Assembly: GCF_006088715.1 (NCBI RefSeq)
Contig: NZ_CP030771.1
Coordinates: forward strand, 1,860,001 to 1,924,000
Source of the DNA: Streptomyces sp. YIM 121038
GTDB lineage: Bacteria; Actinomycetota; Actinomycetes; Streptomycetales; Streptomycetaceae
Length of the DNA stretch: 64,000 bases
Reading direction: 5' to 3'
Shown: positions 8,756-16,949 of the stretch, piece by piece
How positions within the stretch are numbered: position 1 is the first letter of the stretch
How the letters are laid out: each line of letters begins with the position of its first letter
Made by a program: the position numbers and the translations under genes
The notes under the pieces: model-generated
Told to the model about the DNA's origin: nothing
Seen by the model: only the letters and a program-made list of their open reading frames with translations
The model's database searches: none

Positions 8756-11700
8756 CGACCGTCCCCCTCAGATGTCGTTCCTGGTGCTGTGCCGTCAGGG
8801 GCGCTGTCGCCCGCGGCGTTCTCTTCGCGGCCGCGCTGCCAGCCGCGCTGGAGCGAGGCCATGCGGCTGCGTACCTCGTCGGCGTCGCGCTCGTCCGGCC
8901 TTCCGGCGGCCGGGGCGGTGGTCTCGCGTTCCGTGGGGCGGCCGGGGCGGTCCTTGAGCTGCGGGGCGAGGTTCGCCTGCCGGACCCTGCGCGGCAGCCC
9001 TCCCAGAGCGGGCCTGTCCGGGTCCTGGGGCGCCGTGCGGGGCGGCGTCTCGGTGCTGCCTGCGGCCCGGTCCATGGCGCCCCTGTCCGTCCTCGCCGCC
9101 CGGTCCGCGCCGGGCGCTGTCTCCGTGCGGGTGGTGCTGCGCGGCGGATCCACCGCCGGACGCCGCCGGGGCAGCGGTCGCGGGTCCGCCTGGGGCTCGC
9201 TCCGCTCCGGGCGGGGCGGGGTCAGGTCGGGCCAGCCGTCGTCGGGGCGGGCGCGGCGCGGCAGTTCGAGGCCCGCGCGGTCGGTCGGACGGGCGTCCCG
9301 GGCGGGACCGCGTCCGGGGCTCCCGTCCGGGGCCTCGCGGCGGGACCGTACGTCGTCTCCGGCGCCGGTGGCGTCGAGGGCGTCCGTGTCGCGCGCGCGG
9401 GTCGGGCCGACGCGGCGGCCGTGCGAGGAGACCAGCTTCGGCGTGCTGCGGCGCGGCAGGGGAACCGTGGCCCCAGGGGGGCGCTCGTTGTCCAGGAGGT
9501 CGTCGCGGCGGGAGATGCCGTAGTCGACGGGGTCTCCGCCCCGGGCGGCCTCGTCGAGGACCGGTTCGCGCGCCTGCTGATGCTGCTCTCCGGGGGCATC
9601 GGTGGCACGGCGGCGGGGGCGGAACAGGCCGCCGCGCTCGCTGTCGGCATCCTCCAGGTCACCGAGTTCGCCGAGGGAGCCCGGGAAGCCCTCCAGGCTC
9701 GCCATGCCGACCGGCGCCTCCAGCTCGACCGGTCCGTCCAGGATGGACGCGGGCAGGCCGGGGAGCTGGACGGGCACCTGGGCGAGGGCCGCGGCGCGGT
9801 CGCCCGCGGGCTCACCGCCCGCGGGCGTGGCGGGCTGCGGCCGGTCGAGACGGAATCCGACGCCTCCGGTGTCGGGTACGTCGTCCGTGAGCAGGGACTC
9901 CGGGATGAAGACGACGGCGGTCGTGCCACCGTACGGGGAGGGCTGCAAGGAGACGCGGACCCGCTGGCGCTGGGCCAGACGGCTGACGACGAAGAGGCCG
10001 AGGCGGTCGGTGTCGGACAGTTCGAACTCGGGCGTCTCGGCGAGGCGGAGGTTGGCGTCGAGGAGGGCCTCGGACGCCATGCCGAGGCCCCGGTCGTGGA
10101 TCTCCAGGGTGAAGCCGTTGGCCACGTGCTCCCCCAGGACCTGCACCGCGGTGTGCGGGGGCGAGAACACCGTGGCGTTCTCCAGGAGCTCGGCGAGCAG
10201 ATGGGTGAGGTCGGCGACGGCGGGTCCGGTGACGGCGATCCGGGGCAGTCGGCGTACCTCGATGCGTTCGTAGTCCTCGACCTCGGCGACGGCCGCGCGG
10301 ACGACGTCCATGAGCTGGACGGGCTTGCGCCACTGCCGGGAAGGCGCGGCACCGGAGAGGATCACGAGTCCTTCGGCGTGCCGCCGCATGCGGGTGGTGA
10401 GGTGGTCGAGGCGGAACAGGTCGGCCAGTTCGTCGGTGTCCTCGGTCCTGCGCTCCATGGTGTCGAGGAGCGTCAGCTGTTTGTGCAGCAGGACCTGGCT
10501 GCGGCGGGCGAGGTTGACGAACACCTCGGAGACGCCGCGGCGCAGGTCGGCCTGTTTGACGGTGGCCTCGACGGCGGCGCGCTGGAGGGTGTTCATGGCC
10601 TGGCCGACCTGGCCGATCTCGTCCTTCTCGTAGCTGAGGCGGGGGGCCTCGGTCTCCACGTCGACCTGCTCGCCCGCCGCGAGGCGCCGCAGCAGGCCGG
10701 GCAGGCGCACGCCGGACGCCTCGTGGGCCTCCAGCCGCAGTCGGCGCAGGTCGCGGATGAGGCCGCGGCCGATGCGTACGGAGAGCACGATGGAGACGAC
10801 CACGGCCAGCAGACCGACCACGCCGGCGACGGCCAGCTGCACGATCACCTTGACGGCTTCGGGGCGGGCCCGGTCGCGCAGCCGGTCGATGGCCGCGTCG
10901 TTGCGCTCGGCGAGGCCGAGGAGGACCTTGTTCGCCTCCTGGTTCCAGTCGGAGGAGGTGACCGCGCGCGGGGTGCCGGGGCCGGACTCCACGAGGGACT
11001 TCTCGGCGGCGCGCAGGCGGGCGGTCTCGGTGCCGTTCCAGTAGCGCTCGTAGCGGGCGCGCTCGCCGTCGGGGAGCTGCGCGAGGCTGTTGTCGAGGAG
11101 CAGTGAGCGCTGCGCCATCAGGTCGGTGACCTGGCGGACCTCCGCCTTCGTGACGGTGCCCGTGGCCAGCGCCGAGGCGATCAAGGCGTCTTCGCGGGAC
11201 AGGAGTTCACGGGCCTGGTCGACGCCGACGAGGGCGCGGCTCTGCGCGGTGATGCTGACGTCGTCCAGGGCGTTGAGCGTCGTCAGGAAGCCGTAGCAAG
11301 GGTCGGTCAGACGCGTGTACATCTTCAGCGCCTCGTCGCGGCCGATGGTGCCTTGCCCGACGGTGCGGCGCAGGGCCTGGATGCCGTCGAAGGCGTCGAG
11401 GACGGCCGTCAGGCGTTCCTCCGAGTGGCCGTCGAGGACGTCGCGGGACTTGGAGTCCTTGGCGGCGGACCTGACCTTGGCGATGAGTTCGTCCGTGGCG
11501 TCGCGGCTGCTGCGCAGCGCGGCGAGCGCGTCCGACGCCCGTGGGTCCGCCAGGTGGATGAGCGTCTGACGCCGCTCCTCCTGGACGACTTGGACGGTGT
11601 CCTGGATGGGTTTGGCCAAGTCGTCGATGATGTACGCGGTGTCGATCAGCTTGTTGGCCTCACGCCCGGTCACAAACGTGGCGAAGCCCCAGATCGCCGT

Positions 11701-11769
11701 GAGGGACACGAGCGGCACGAGCAGCAATGCCACGATCTTCCGGCGGATCGACTTCCCGCGAAAGCGCAT
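8752..11769 (-). CDS. Conservon sensor histidine kinase with nitrate/nitrite-sensing-type domain (CvnA)
   Basis: Membrane sensor of 1005 residues. Transmembrane helix 1 is at about 12-31; an extracytoplasmic NIT-type helical sensor follows; transmembrane helix 2 is at about 306-330, then a HAMP-like linker. The dimerisation segment RLDHLTTRMRRHAEG contains the expected His, and the ATPase domain (ENATVFSPPHT, HDRGLGM, LGLFVVSRLA) lies at about 520-630. Residues 640-1005 are a low-complexity Pro/Arg/Asp-rich tail, probably disordered. I chose the ATG at 11769 (MRFRGKSIRRK) because AGGGGAGG lies just before it; an upstream in-frame start adds an unconserved 17 residues. It heads a five-gene minus-strand unit (cvnA, cvnB, cvnC, oxoprolinase, cvnD). 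CvnA proteins act with a roadblock protein and a GTPase rather than a classical response regulator, and none is seen nearby. Confidence 0.93.
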   Translation of the reverse strand: MRFRGKSIRRKIVALLLVPLVSLTAIWGFATFVTGREANKLIDTAYIIDDLAKPIQDTVQVVQEERRQTLIHLADPRASDALAALRSSRDATDELIAKVRSAAKDSKSRDVLDGHSEERLTAVLDAFDGIQALRRTVGQGTIGRDEALKMYTRLTDPCYGFLTTLNALDDVSITAQSRALVGVDQARELLSREDALIASALATGTVTKAEVRQVTDLMAQRSLLLDNSLAQLPDGERARYERYWNGTETARLRAAEKSLVESGPGTPRAVTSSDWNQEANKVLLGLAERNDAAIDRLRDRARPEAVKVIVQLAVAGVVGLLAVVVSIVLSVRIGRGLIRDLRRLRLEAHEASGVRLPGLLRRLAAGEQVDVETEAPRLSYEKDEIGQVGQAMNTLQRAAVEATVKQADLRRGVSEVFVNLARRSQVLLHKQLTLLDTMERRTEDTDELADLFRLDHLTTRMRRHAEGLVILSGAAPSRQWRKPVQLMDVVRAAVAEVEDYERIEVRRLPRIAVTGPAVADLTHLLAELLENATVFSPPHTAVQVLGEHVANGFTLEIHDRGLGMASEALLDANLRLAETPEFELSDTDRLGLFVVSRLAQRQRVRVSLQPSPYGGTTAVVFIPESLLTDDVPDTGGVGFRLDRPQPATPAGGEPAGDRAAALAQVPVQLPGLPASILDGPVELEAPVGMASLEGFPGSLGELGDLEDADSERGGLFRPRRRATDAPGEQHQQAREPVLDEAARGGDPVDYGISRRDDLLDNERPPGATVPLPRRSTPKLVSSHGRRVGPTRARDTDALDATGAGDDVRSRREAPDGSPGRGPARDARPTDRAGLELPRRARPDDGWPDLTPPRPERSEPQADPRPLPRRRPAVDPPRSTTRTETAPGADRAARTDRGAMDRAAGSTETPPRTAPQDPDRPALGGLPRRVRQANLAPQLKDRPGRPTERETTAPAAGRPDERDADEVRSRMASLQRGWQRGREENAAGDSAPDGTAPGTTSEGDGR

Positions 11770-12336
11770 GGCCTCCCCTAGATCGGGCCCCATGCAGCCG
11801 CGCGAATGGCCCAGGGGCACGCATGTGCGTCAACAAACGGCGTGAGCCTACTACTGACACACGGGCAACTCGAAGACACGTCCGGACGCTTTTCGGCCGT
11901 GACGCGAAACGGACGTCGGGAGTTGTCCGCCCATTGCGGGAGATTGCCTCCCGCCTGCGGCGCGGCCCGCGCGCCACCATCCCCCTTACGTCAGAGGCCA
12001 GTTGGCCTGAAGTGTGCGCCAACGGGAACCGATCACCCTTCCGGGTGACGTCTCGTGCGGAGCGGGAATCATCGGTGGGGCTCGTTCGTCGATCAGTACG
12101 GAAGGTGAGCACGAGGTCGAATGGATGGACGGGGCGACCGAGTGGGGCGCGCGGGGGCCGAACGCCGAGGGGCGCGGGACCGAGCGGCCATGTACGGCTT
12201 GGCGGGCGGCGTAAAGCAGCGTAAAACGGGCAGCAGCCAGAGAGTCGGACAAGAGACTCTCGGTGGCCGCGGGGCGCGGGACGGCGTGCGTGCGACACGC
12301 GTCGCGCCGCAAGGCAGCGGGGGGAGTGACGAGTTG
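11770..12336. other. Divergent intergenic region between cvnA and a membrane protein gene
   Basis: Of the 567 bases none is convincingly coding. The region must carry promoters for the conservon (leftward) and the membrane protein gene (rightward). A TTGACG hexamer lies on the minus strand at 11828-11833 but I see no matching -10 element. No repeat or hairpin stands out. Confidence 0.5.
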
Positions 12337-13089
12337 ATGAGCACGACGGAGCGCGACAAGGCATCCGAGAAGCACGCGAGCGGTGAATCGCCAGGTCTTG
12401 AGCAGCAGTTCACCGCGCGGCAGAAGGACGAGCGGGCCGTGCCGGGGCAGCCGTGGCGCGCCGAGCGCGCACGCAGACGAGAGCTGCGCCGGGCCGAGCG
12501 CGACGACGAGGCCAGAGCACAAGGTGCCGGGCCTCGGAGCTCGCAGGGGCCGAGGGCCGACCCTCGGGCCGCACCTGGACGCGCCGCCCTGGGCCAAGCC
12601 GGGCAGCGGAGAGCCGATGCCGCAGCAGCCGCCACCACGCCAAGGGGAGCCGACCGCTTGGGATACGACACATACACGGGACACGACACCTATGACGCGC
12701 GGCGGCCCCTGTGGGTCGAGGAGCCCGCGACCCGGCCGCGCCTGCCGGACCCGGTGCGCACCGCCGCCGTACGGGCCGTGATCATCGTGGCGCTGACCCT
12801 CATCCAGGCGATGACGGCGTTCTTCTGCGCGATGGCCGGGTCCTGGTTGGCCTTCCCCATGGTGCTCAGCAGCGTGGCCAGCACGGTCGCGGCCACCTGG
12901 GGCGTCCTCGACGTCTGGGTGACCCGCCAGGTGTGGAGCCAGCGCAACGGCGTGGTGTCAGCGCCCAACAGCACGGCACGCCAGCTCCGGCGCGAGCGGC
13001 GCAAGGCCCGCCGCGCGGCCCGCGCGGCCGCCCGCACCAAGGAGGGCATACGGGGGCGCGGCGCGGCGCGACAGCTGTCACACTCCTGA
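12337..13089 (+). CDS. Membrane protein with charged N-terminal region
   Basis: A 250-residue protein of unknown function. Residues 1-135 or so are hydrophilic and rich in Ala, Arg, Glu and Gln. Two hydrophobic helices follow in the range 145-200 (AVRAVIIVALTLIQAMTAFF and the AGSWLAFPMVLSSVAS segment), and a strongly basic tail (RRERRKARRAARAAARTK) ends the protein, so it is probably anchored with both ends in the cytoplasm. The ATG at 12337 has GGGGAG 10 bases upstream; an in-frame TTG three bases earlier is an alternative. It is divergent from cvnA, and similar genes sit next to conservons in other Streptomyces by my recollection, so it may take part in the same signalling; this is only inference. 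Confidence 0.75.
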   Translation: MSTTERDKASEKHASGESPGLEQQFTARQKDERAVPGQPWRAERARRRELRRAERDDEARAQGAGPRSSQGPRADPRAAPGRAALGQAGQRRADAAAAATTPRGADRLGYDTYTGHDTYDARRPLWVEEPATRPRLPDPVRTAAVRAVIIVALTLIQAMTAFFCAMAGSWLAFPMVLSSVASTVAATWGVLDVWVTRQVWSQRNGVVSAPNSTARQLRRERRKARRAARAAARTKEGIRGRGAARQLSHS

Positions 13090-13136
13090 CGGCGCGCCGC
13101 GTCTCGCTTCCCGCGCATCGTCGGCTACCGGCAAGT

Positions 13137-13178
13137 GGCTACGGGCTACGGGCTACGGGCTACGGGCTACGGGCTACG
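13137..13178. repeat. Six perfect tandem copies of the 7-mer GGCTACG
   Basis: Units start at 13137, 13144, 13151, 13158, 13165 and 13172 without a mismatch. The array lies in the 148-bp gap between two convergent genes, so it affects no protein. A 7-bp unit of this kind is a likely replication-slippage product and should vary in copy number between strains. Confidence 0.9.
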
Positions 13179-13237
13179 GGGCCCAACCCGCGCGCTGCCG
13201 GGCGGGTATCACGCGCTCCGGGCCGTGCGCGGCGCCG

Positions 13238-14554
13238 TCACACCGCGGCCGCGCGCCCGGCCCGTAGCTCTCTGCGGGCTCGCATGAACGCGCGCGGGCG
13301 GTCCACGGCCAGGACGGCCGTCGGGCACCCCTCGTCCTCGTACACGGCCAGGAAGCCACCGTCGCCCGGGGCGGCACCGCCCTCCCGCACACGGACCGCG
13401 GCCGAGGCGGAGCGATGGCCCGCGAACTGGATGCGGGAGCCGTACTGGTCCGACCAGAAGTACGGGAGGGAGTTCACGGTCTCCACGGTGCGGGCGGCGA
13501 GCAAGTTGCGTACGGCTACCCGAGGTTGCTCCGTGGCATTCGTCCAGTGCTCGACGCGGACACCACCGACACGGGCAGTGGCCCCGGCCCCGGCCCCGGC
13601 CCCGGCCCCGGCCCCGGCCCCGCCAACGCCGCCGACGCGGGCTACGTCACCCACAGCCACGACCTGCGGCAGCACGGTTACGCAGCCCTCGTCGCACGGG
13701 ACTCCACCGCGCAACTCTCCGGCGCCGCCATCGAGCGATGTGCCCTCCAGCCACGCGGTGTTGGGCTGGGCGCCGATGCCGACGACCACCACGTCGGCGG
13801 GGAGCAGACGGCCGTCGGCGAGCTCCACCGCGGCGACCCGGGCTCCGGGGTCGGACCCGGAGGCCGTGCGCAGTGCGGGGCGCAGGCCCGCCACGCCGGT
13901 ACCGGTGAGCAGGCGTGCGCCGCCCCGTCGGTGCAGGTCGGCGCAGAACGCGGCCATGTCGGCGCCCAGTTGGGGGACCAGCGGCAGCGGGGCGGCCTCC
14001 ACGACGGTGACGTCGTGGCCGAGCGTCACGCACGAGGAGGCCGTCTCCGCGCCGATGAAACCGCCGCCGATCACCACGACCCGGCGGGGGCCGCGGGTCA
14101 GCGCGGTGCGCAGGGCGCGGGCGTCGTCGAGGGTGCGCAGGGTGTGGACCCCGGTGAGGGGCGGGCCCGGGAGGGGCCGGGCCCGTGCGCCGGTGGCGAT
14201 GACGACGCCGTCGCCGACGACCGCGCGGCCGTCGACGAGCAGCACCGCACGGCTACCCGTGTCGAGCCCGCTCGCGGGGACGCCGAGGAGCCACTCGGCG
14301 TCCAGTTCCGCGAGTTCTTCGGCGTCGGCCAGGGCGAGGCCGGGCTCGACGGCGGTGCCGGGGCCCAGCCCGGTGGCGATGCGAGTGCCGGGTGTGGGGC
14401 CCGTGAGGAAGGTCTTGGACAAGGGCGGGCGGTCGTAGGGCGCGTGGGGCTCCGCGCCGATGACGACGACGCGGCCGTCGAAGCCCTGGGCGCGCAGCTC
14501 GCGGACCGCGTAGAGGCCGGCGAGGGAGGCGCCCACGACGATGACCGTCCTCAT
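13238..14554 (-). CDS. FAD-dependent ferredoxin reductase of the Rieske oxygenase system
   Basis: NAD(P)H:ferredoxin oxidoreductase of 438 residues, class BenC/rubredoxin-reductase-like. It has the N-terminal FAD-binding VVGASLAGLYAVRELR, the NAD-binding VVVIGGGFIGAETAS near the middle, and a VVAVGDVA flavin motif. The start is the ATG at 14554, which overlaps the stop of the Rieske ferredoxin gene as ATGA, so both redox partners are made together. They would pass electrons from NAD(P)H to the Rieske oxygenase at 21.9 kb. Directly after the GDVA motif a run of Gly-Ala dipeptides is encoded by seven copies of GGCCCC (read on the plus strand, 13580-13621). This low-complexity insertion lies in a loop and may vary between strains. 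Confidence 0.9.
   Translation of the reverse strand: MRTVIVVGASLAGLYAVRELRAQGFDGRVVVIGAEPHAPYDRPPLSKTFLTGPTPGTRIATGLGPGTAVEPGLALADAEELAELDAEWLLGVPASGLDTGSRAVLLVDGRAVVGDGVVIATGARARPLPGPPLTGVHTLRTLDDARALRTALTRGPRRVVVIGGGFIGAETASSCVTLGHDVTVVEAAPLPLVPQLGADMAAFCADLHRRGGARLLTGTGVAGLRPALRTASGSDPGARVAAVELADGRLLPADVVVVGIGAQPNTAWLEGTSLDGGAGELRGGVPCDEGCVTVLPQVVAVGDVARVGGVGGAGAGAGAGAGAGATARVGGVRVEHWTNATEQPRVAVRNLLAARTVETVNSLPYFWSDQYGSRIQFAGHRSASAAVRVREGGAAPGDGGFLAVYEDEGCPTAVLAVDRPRAFMRARRELRAGRAAAV
13580..13621. repeat. (GGCCCC)7 hexanucleotide repeat inside the reductase gene
   Basis: Seven perfect tandem hexamers; in the gene (minus strand) they encode alternating Gly and Ala. Any gain or loss of a unit keeps the frame, so the protein tolerates length change here. 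Confidence 0.92.
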
Positions 14555-14907
14555 GCGGCGGAGCCCTCCCCCGTCGCCGCGCCCGCCTCGGCCGGGACCG
14601 AAGGGGCGCCCGTCACGTGGACGTGGACCATGCCGTCCACGACGCTCACCCGGTGGGTGCGCACGGGGCGGCGGGCGGGCAGGCAGGTCGGCTGGCCCGT
14701 CCTGAGGTCGAACGAGGCGGCGTGCAAGGGGCATTCGACCAGGCAGCCCTCCAGCCAGCCCGCGGCGAGGGAGGCGTCTTGATGGCTACAGGTGTCGTCG
14801 ATGGCGTACAGCGCGCCGTCGGCGTTGAACACCGCGATGGGCGGGGTGGTGTCGAGACGGACGGATTCGCCCGCGGGGAGCTCGTCGAGGCGGCAGACGG
14901 GAATCAT
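14551..14907 (-). CDS. Rieske [2Fe-2S] ferredoxin
   Basis: A 118-residue soluble Rieske ferredoxin. The cluster ligands are visible as C40-x-H42 (DTCSHQDASL) and C59-x2-H62 (ECPLHAASFDL), spaced as in BphA3/CarAc-type ferredoxins. It would carry electrons from the FAD reductase encoded just downstream to the terminal Rieske oxygenase at 21.9-23.0 kb. The ATG at 14907 has AGAGGGA upstream and the stop overlaps the reductase start. After the Rieske core come about 25 Ala/Gly/Glu-rich residues of no clear role. It is divergent from the IclR gene, so both units may share regulation. Confidence 0.95.
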   Translation of the reverse strand: MIPVCRLDELPAGESVRLDTTPPIAVFNADGALYAIDDTCSHQDASLAAGWLEGCLVECPLHAASFDLRTGQPTCLPARRPVRTHRVSVVDGMVHVHVTGAPSVPAEAGAATGEGSAA

Positions 14908-15009
14908 GGCGTCCCTCTGGATCTCTCGGTCGGATGTGGTGGAAGGCTCGGCTCGAAGCGGGGCGGTCGGGCCGGGTCGGTGCTTGGCTCGGTTCGCCGG
15001 GTCTGGTGC

Positions 15010-15107
15010 GGCCTCGGGCTCCCGGAGGGAGGTAGGCCTCGGGCTCCCGGAGAGAGGCGGGCCTCGGGCTCCCGGGGGTTGGGGCTTCGGGCTCCCGGAT
15101 GGCTTTG
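15010..15107. repeat. Four-unit ~25-bp tandem repeat
   Basis: The core GGCCTCGGGCTCCCGGA begins at 15010, 15035 and 15060, with a slightly changed copy at 15083 (GGCTTCGGG). Spacing is 25, 25 and 23 bases. The copies are divergent in the rest of the unit. The array is noncoding. Confidence 0.8.
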
Positions 15108-15110
15108 GTT

Positions 15111-15132
15111 CCCGGCCAAGGCCTTGGCCGGG
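15111..15132. repeat. 22-bp perfect palindrome
   Basis: The left half CCCGGCCAAGG is followed directly by its exact complement CCTTGGCCGGG, with no loop. It abuts the 25-bp tandem repeat. It could be an operator or a cruciform-prone repeat; as a hairpin it would need to open a few central bases. Confidence 0.85.
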
Positions 15133-15519
15133 CCCAGAAGTTCTGGCTTCGCTCAGGCTCAGAGAGGTTCAGGTTTCGGTCACTGGCTCGGAGGTTCAGG
15201 CCCTGGTCGGGTCGGGGGTCCGGGCTCGGCCAGGGCGCGGGTTCCGGTTTCGGCCGGGGCGGAGCGTCAGGAGGGGTCCGGCCGGGCCCGGAGGTTCGCG
15301 TCGAGTCCGGCCAAGGTGCAGGGCCTCCGTCAGGTTGGGCAGAGGCAGGGCCCCAGGCCTCGCCTTCCGCCCGGAGCCCGGCCGCAGCGACGGCCACGAC
15401 CTCGGCCCGGACGTCGGCTTCACGCCCGGCCCTGTCAGGAGGTCCCAGCCCTGTCCGGCCCCGTTTCGACTGGGGACTCTTCGGTAACATGAAGTTCCAT
15501 ATGACGCACCGCGTAGTGC

Positions 15520-15535
15520 TATGCGCAACAGAATC
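15520..15535. promoter_or_regulatory. Candidate IclR operator upstream of iclR
   Basis: TATGCGCAACAGAATC, 76 bp before the iclR start. It shares GCGCAAC-(A)GAATC with ATAGCGCAACGAATC in front of the dehydrogenase gene at 16889-16903. The sharing between the two promoters of one locus suggests autoregulation and control of the catabolic genes. Confidence 0.45.
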
Positions 15536-15610
15536 CGGTGGGACGCCCACGGAGTCAAGGGCTTCCCTCAGAAGCGGCTTCAACCGCCGCCGAGTGGTGA
15601 GAGTTGAGAC

Positions 15611-16459
15611 ATGACCCGCACGCCGAAAAGCCCTGACCAGACCGGTGAGCCGCACCAGGACCAGCCCGGGGCGGGCAGGTCCCGGGCGCGGCAGTCCGGG
15701 GCGGCCGCGGGCTCGGTGCAGTCCGTGGACCGGGCCGTGAGCGTCCTGGAGATCCTGGCCCGGCACGGCGAGGCCGGAGTCACCGAGATCGCCGACGAGC
15801 TGGGCGTGCACAAGTCGACGGCGTTCCGGCTGCTCGGGGTCCTGGAGAACCGGGGCCTCGTCGGTCAGGCCAAGGACCGCGGCAAGTACTTCCTCGGCGC
15901 GGGCGTGCTGCGCCTCGCGGGCGCCGCGGCCGTACGCATGGACATCTCCCAGGAGGGCGCCCCCGTCTGCCGCGCGCTGGCCGACGAGCTGGGCGAGACG
16001 GTCAACATCGCGGTCCTCGACGACGACGCCGCGGTCAACATCATGCAGGCCCGCGGCCCCGCGTCCGTGACCGCGCAGAACTGGCTCGGCCGCCGCACCC
16101 CGCTGCACGCCACCTCCAGCGGGAAGGTGCTGCTCGCCCATCTGCCGACGACGCTGCGCGAGGGCCTGGTCGCCCGTACGCTGCCGCGGCTCACCGACCA
16201 CACCGTGACCGGCACGGTGGCGCTGCGCGGCGAGTTGGAGACCGTCGTCGAGCAGGGCTTCGCGACGGCCGTGGAGGAGTTCGAGGTGGGGCTCGCCGCG
16301 GTCGCCGCGCCGGTGCGGGCACACGACGGCAAGGTGATCGGGGCGCTCAGCGCGTCCGGGCCGGTGTACCGGCTGACCGAGGACCGGCTCACCGAGCTGG
16401 CCAAGCGCACGGTCGCGGCGGCCGTGGACCTGTCCCGCCGCATGGGCTACGGCCTCTGA
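15611..16459 (+). CDS. IclR-family transcriptional regulator
   Basis: A 282-residue regulator. A winged helix at about 36-95 (SVQSVDRAVSVLEILARHGE, then ITEIADELGVHKSTAFRLL-type helices) is followed by the IclR effector domain at about 110-275 (GRRTPLHATSSGKVLLAHLP, VEEFEVGLAAVAAPVR). The first 35 residues are a polar, probably flexible extension. It lies upstream of and in the same direction as the mycothiol dehydrogenase, dimethylglycine-oxidase-like, sarcosine-oxidase-like and Rieske oxygenase genes, and divergent from the ferredoxin and reductase genes, so it most likely controls the whole demethylation locus in response to a methylated amine or pathway product. The ATG at 15611 follows GAGAGTTGAGAC, a weak ribosome site. 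Confidence 0.93.
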   Translation: MTRTPKSPDQTGEPHQDQPGAGRSRARQSGAAAGSVQSVDRAVSVLEILARHGEAGVTEIADELGVHKSTAFRLLGVLENRGLVGQAKDRGKYFLGAGVLRLAGAAAVRMDISQEGAPVCRALADELGETVNIAVLDDDAAVNIMQARGPASVTAQNWLGRRTPLHATSSGKVLLAHLPTTLREGLVARTLPRLTDHTVTGTVALRGELETVVEQGFATAVEEFEVGLAAVAAPVRAHDGKVIGALSASGPVYRLTEDRLTELAKRTVAAAVDLSRRMGYGL

Positions 16460-16496
16460 CCACAGGCCGGGACGGGACACCGCCGCCCCACCCGTC

Positions 16497-16680
16497 GGAG
16501 GCCTGCCGGCCCCGCCGCCACACCACCCGGAGAGGCCTGCCAGTCCCACAGCCTCGCGACCGCCCTCCCTCCCCCCCCGGGGGGGGGGAGGCCAGGCCAG
16601 CCCCGCGACGTCCCTCCCCCGGGAGGCCGGCCAGCCCCCGACCCCCTGCCGCCCGGAGGCCACCCAGCCCCGGGGCCAGT
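16497..16680. repeat. Degenerate ~34-bp repeats with GGAGGCC core
   Basis: Copies of GGAGGCC(T/A/G)GCCAGCCCC start near 16497, 16531, 16587, 16622 and 16655. Three of the four intervals are 33-35 bases; the remaining one is enlarged by the C8G10 block. The array is noncoding. Confidence 0.6.
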
Positions 16681-16888
16681 CTCCGCCGCACCGCCCGGCG
16701 CCCCCCCCAGCCCCGCTACTCCCCTCCGCCCCAACGCCCCCAGCCCGGAGGGGCGCCCGGCAACACCGCCCGGCCGCCCCTCCGTCAGGCCTCCCGCCAC
16801 ACCGCGCCCCGAAACCGCGCCGGCCTTTTCCCGAGCCTTCGCGTCCGCCCCTTGACGGCCCCTTGATGCCGCTCGCACGATGTTCCTG

Positions 16889-16949
16889 ATAGCGCAACGA
16901 ATCGTGGAGTACGCAACAACAGCCGCGTTTGCGCGGAGTCGCGCAACGG
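16889..16949. promoter_or_regulatory. Cluster of GCAAC motifs, candidate IclR operator
   Basis: ATAGCGCAACGAATC (16889-16903), GTACGCAACAACAG (16909-16922) and GTCGCGCAACGG (16938-16949); the last pairs with CGTTTGCGC at 16926-16934 as an imperfect inverted repeat. The cluster ends 20 bp before the start codon of the first structural gene. Confidence 0.5.

Larger units (their letters stand above)
14908..15610. other. Long divergent intergenic region between ferredoxin and iclR genes
   Basis: No gene that I can support in 703 bases, although open frames exist by composition. It contains four copies of a 25-bp repeat (15010-15107), a 22-bp perfect palindrome (15111-15132) and, close to the iclR start, an AT-richer stretch at about 15486-15536 with the motif TATGCGCAACAGAATC. 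That stretch is the probable promoter and operator area. Confidence 0.6.

Noticed and set aside
15010..16680. Remnant of an insertion sequence or transposon in the repeat-rich iclR flanks
   Set aside because: No transposase fragment, no terminal inverted repeats and no target duplication; the repeats are short and local.
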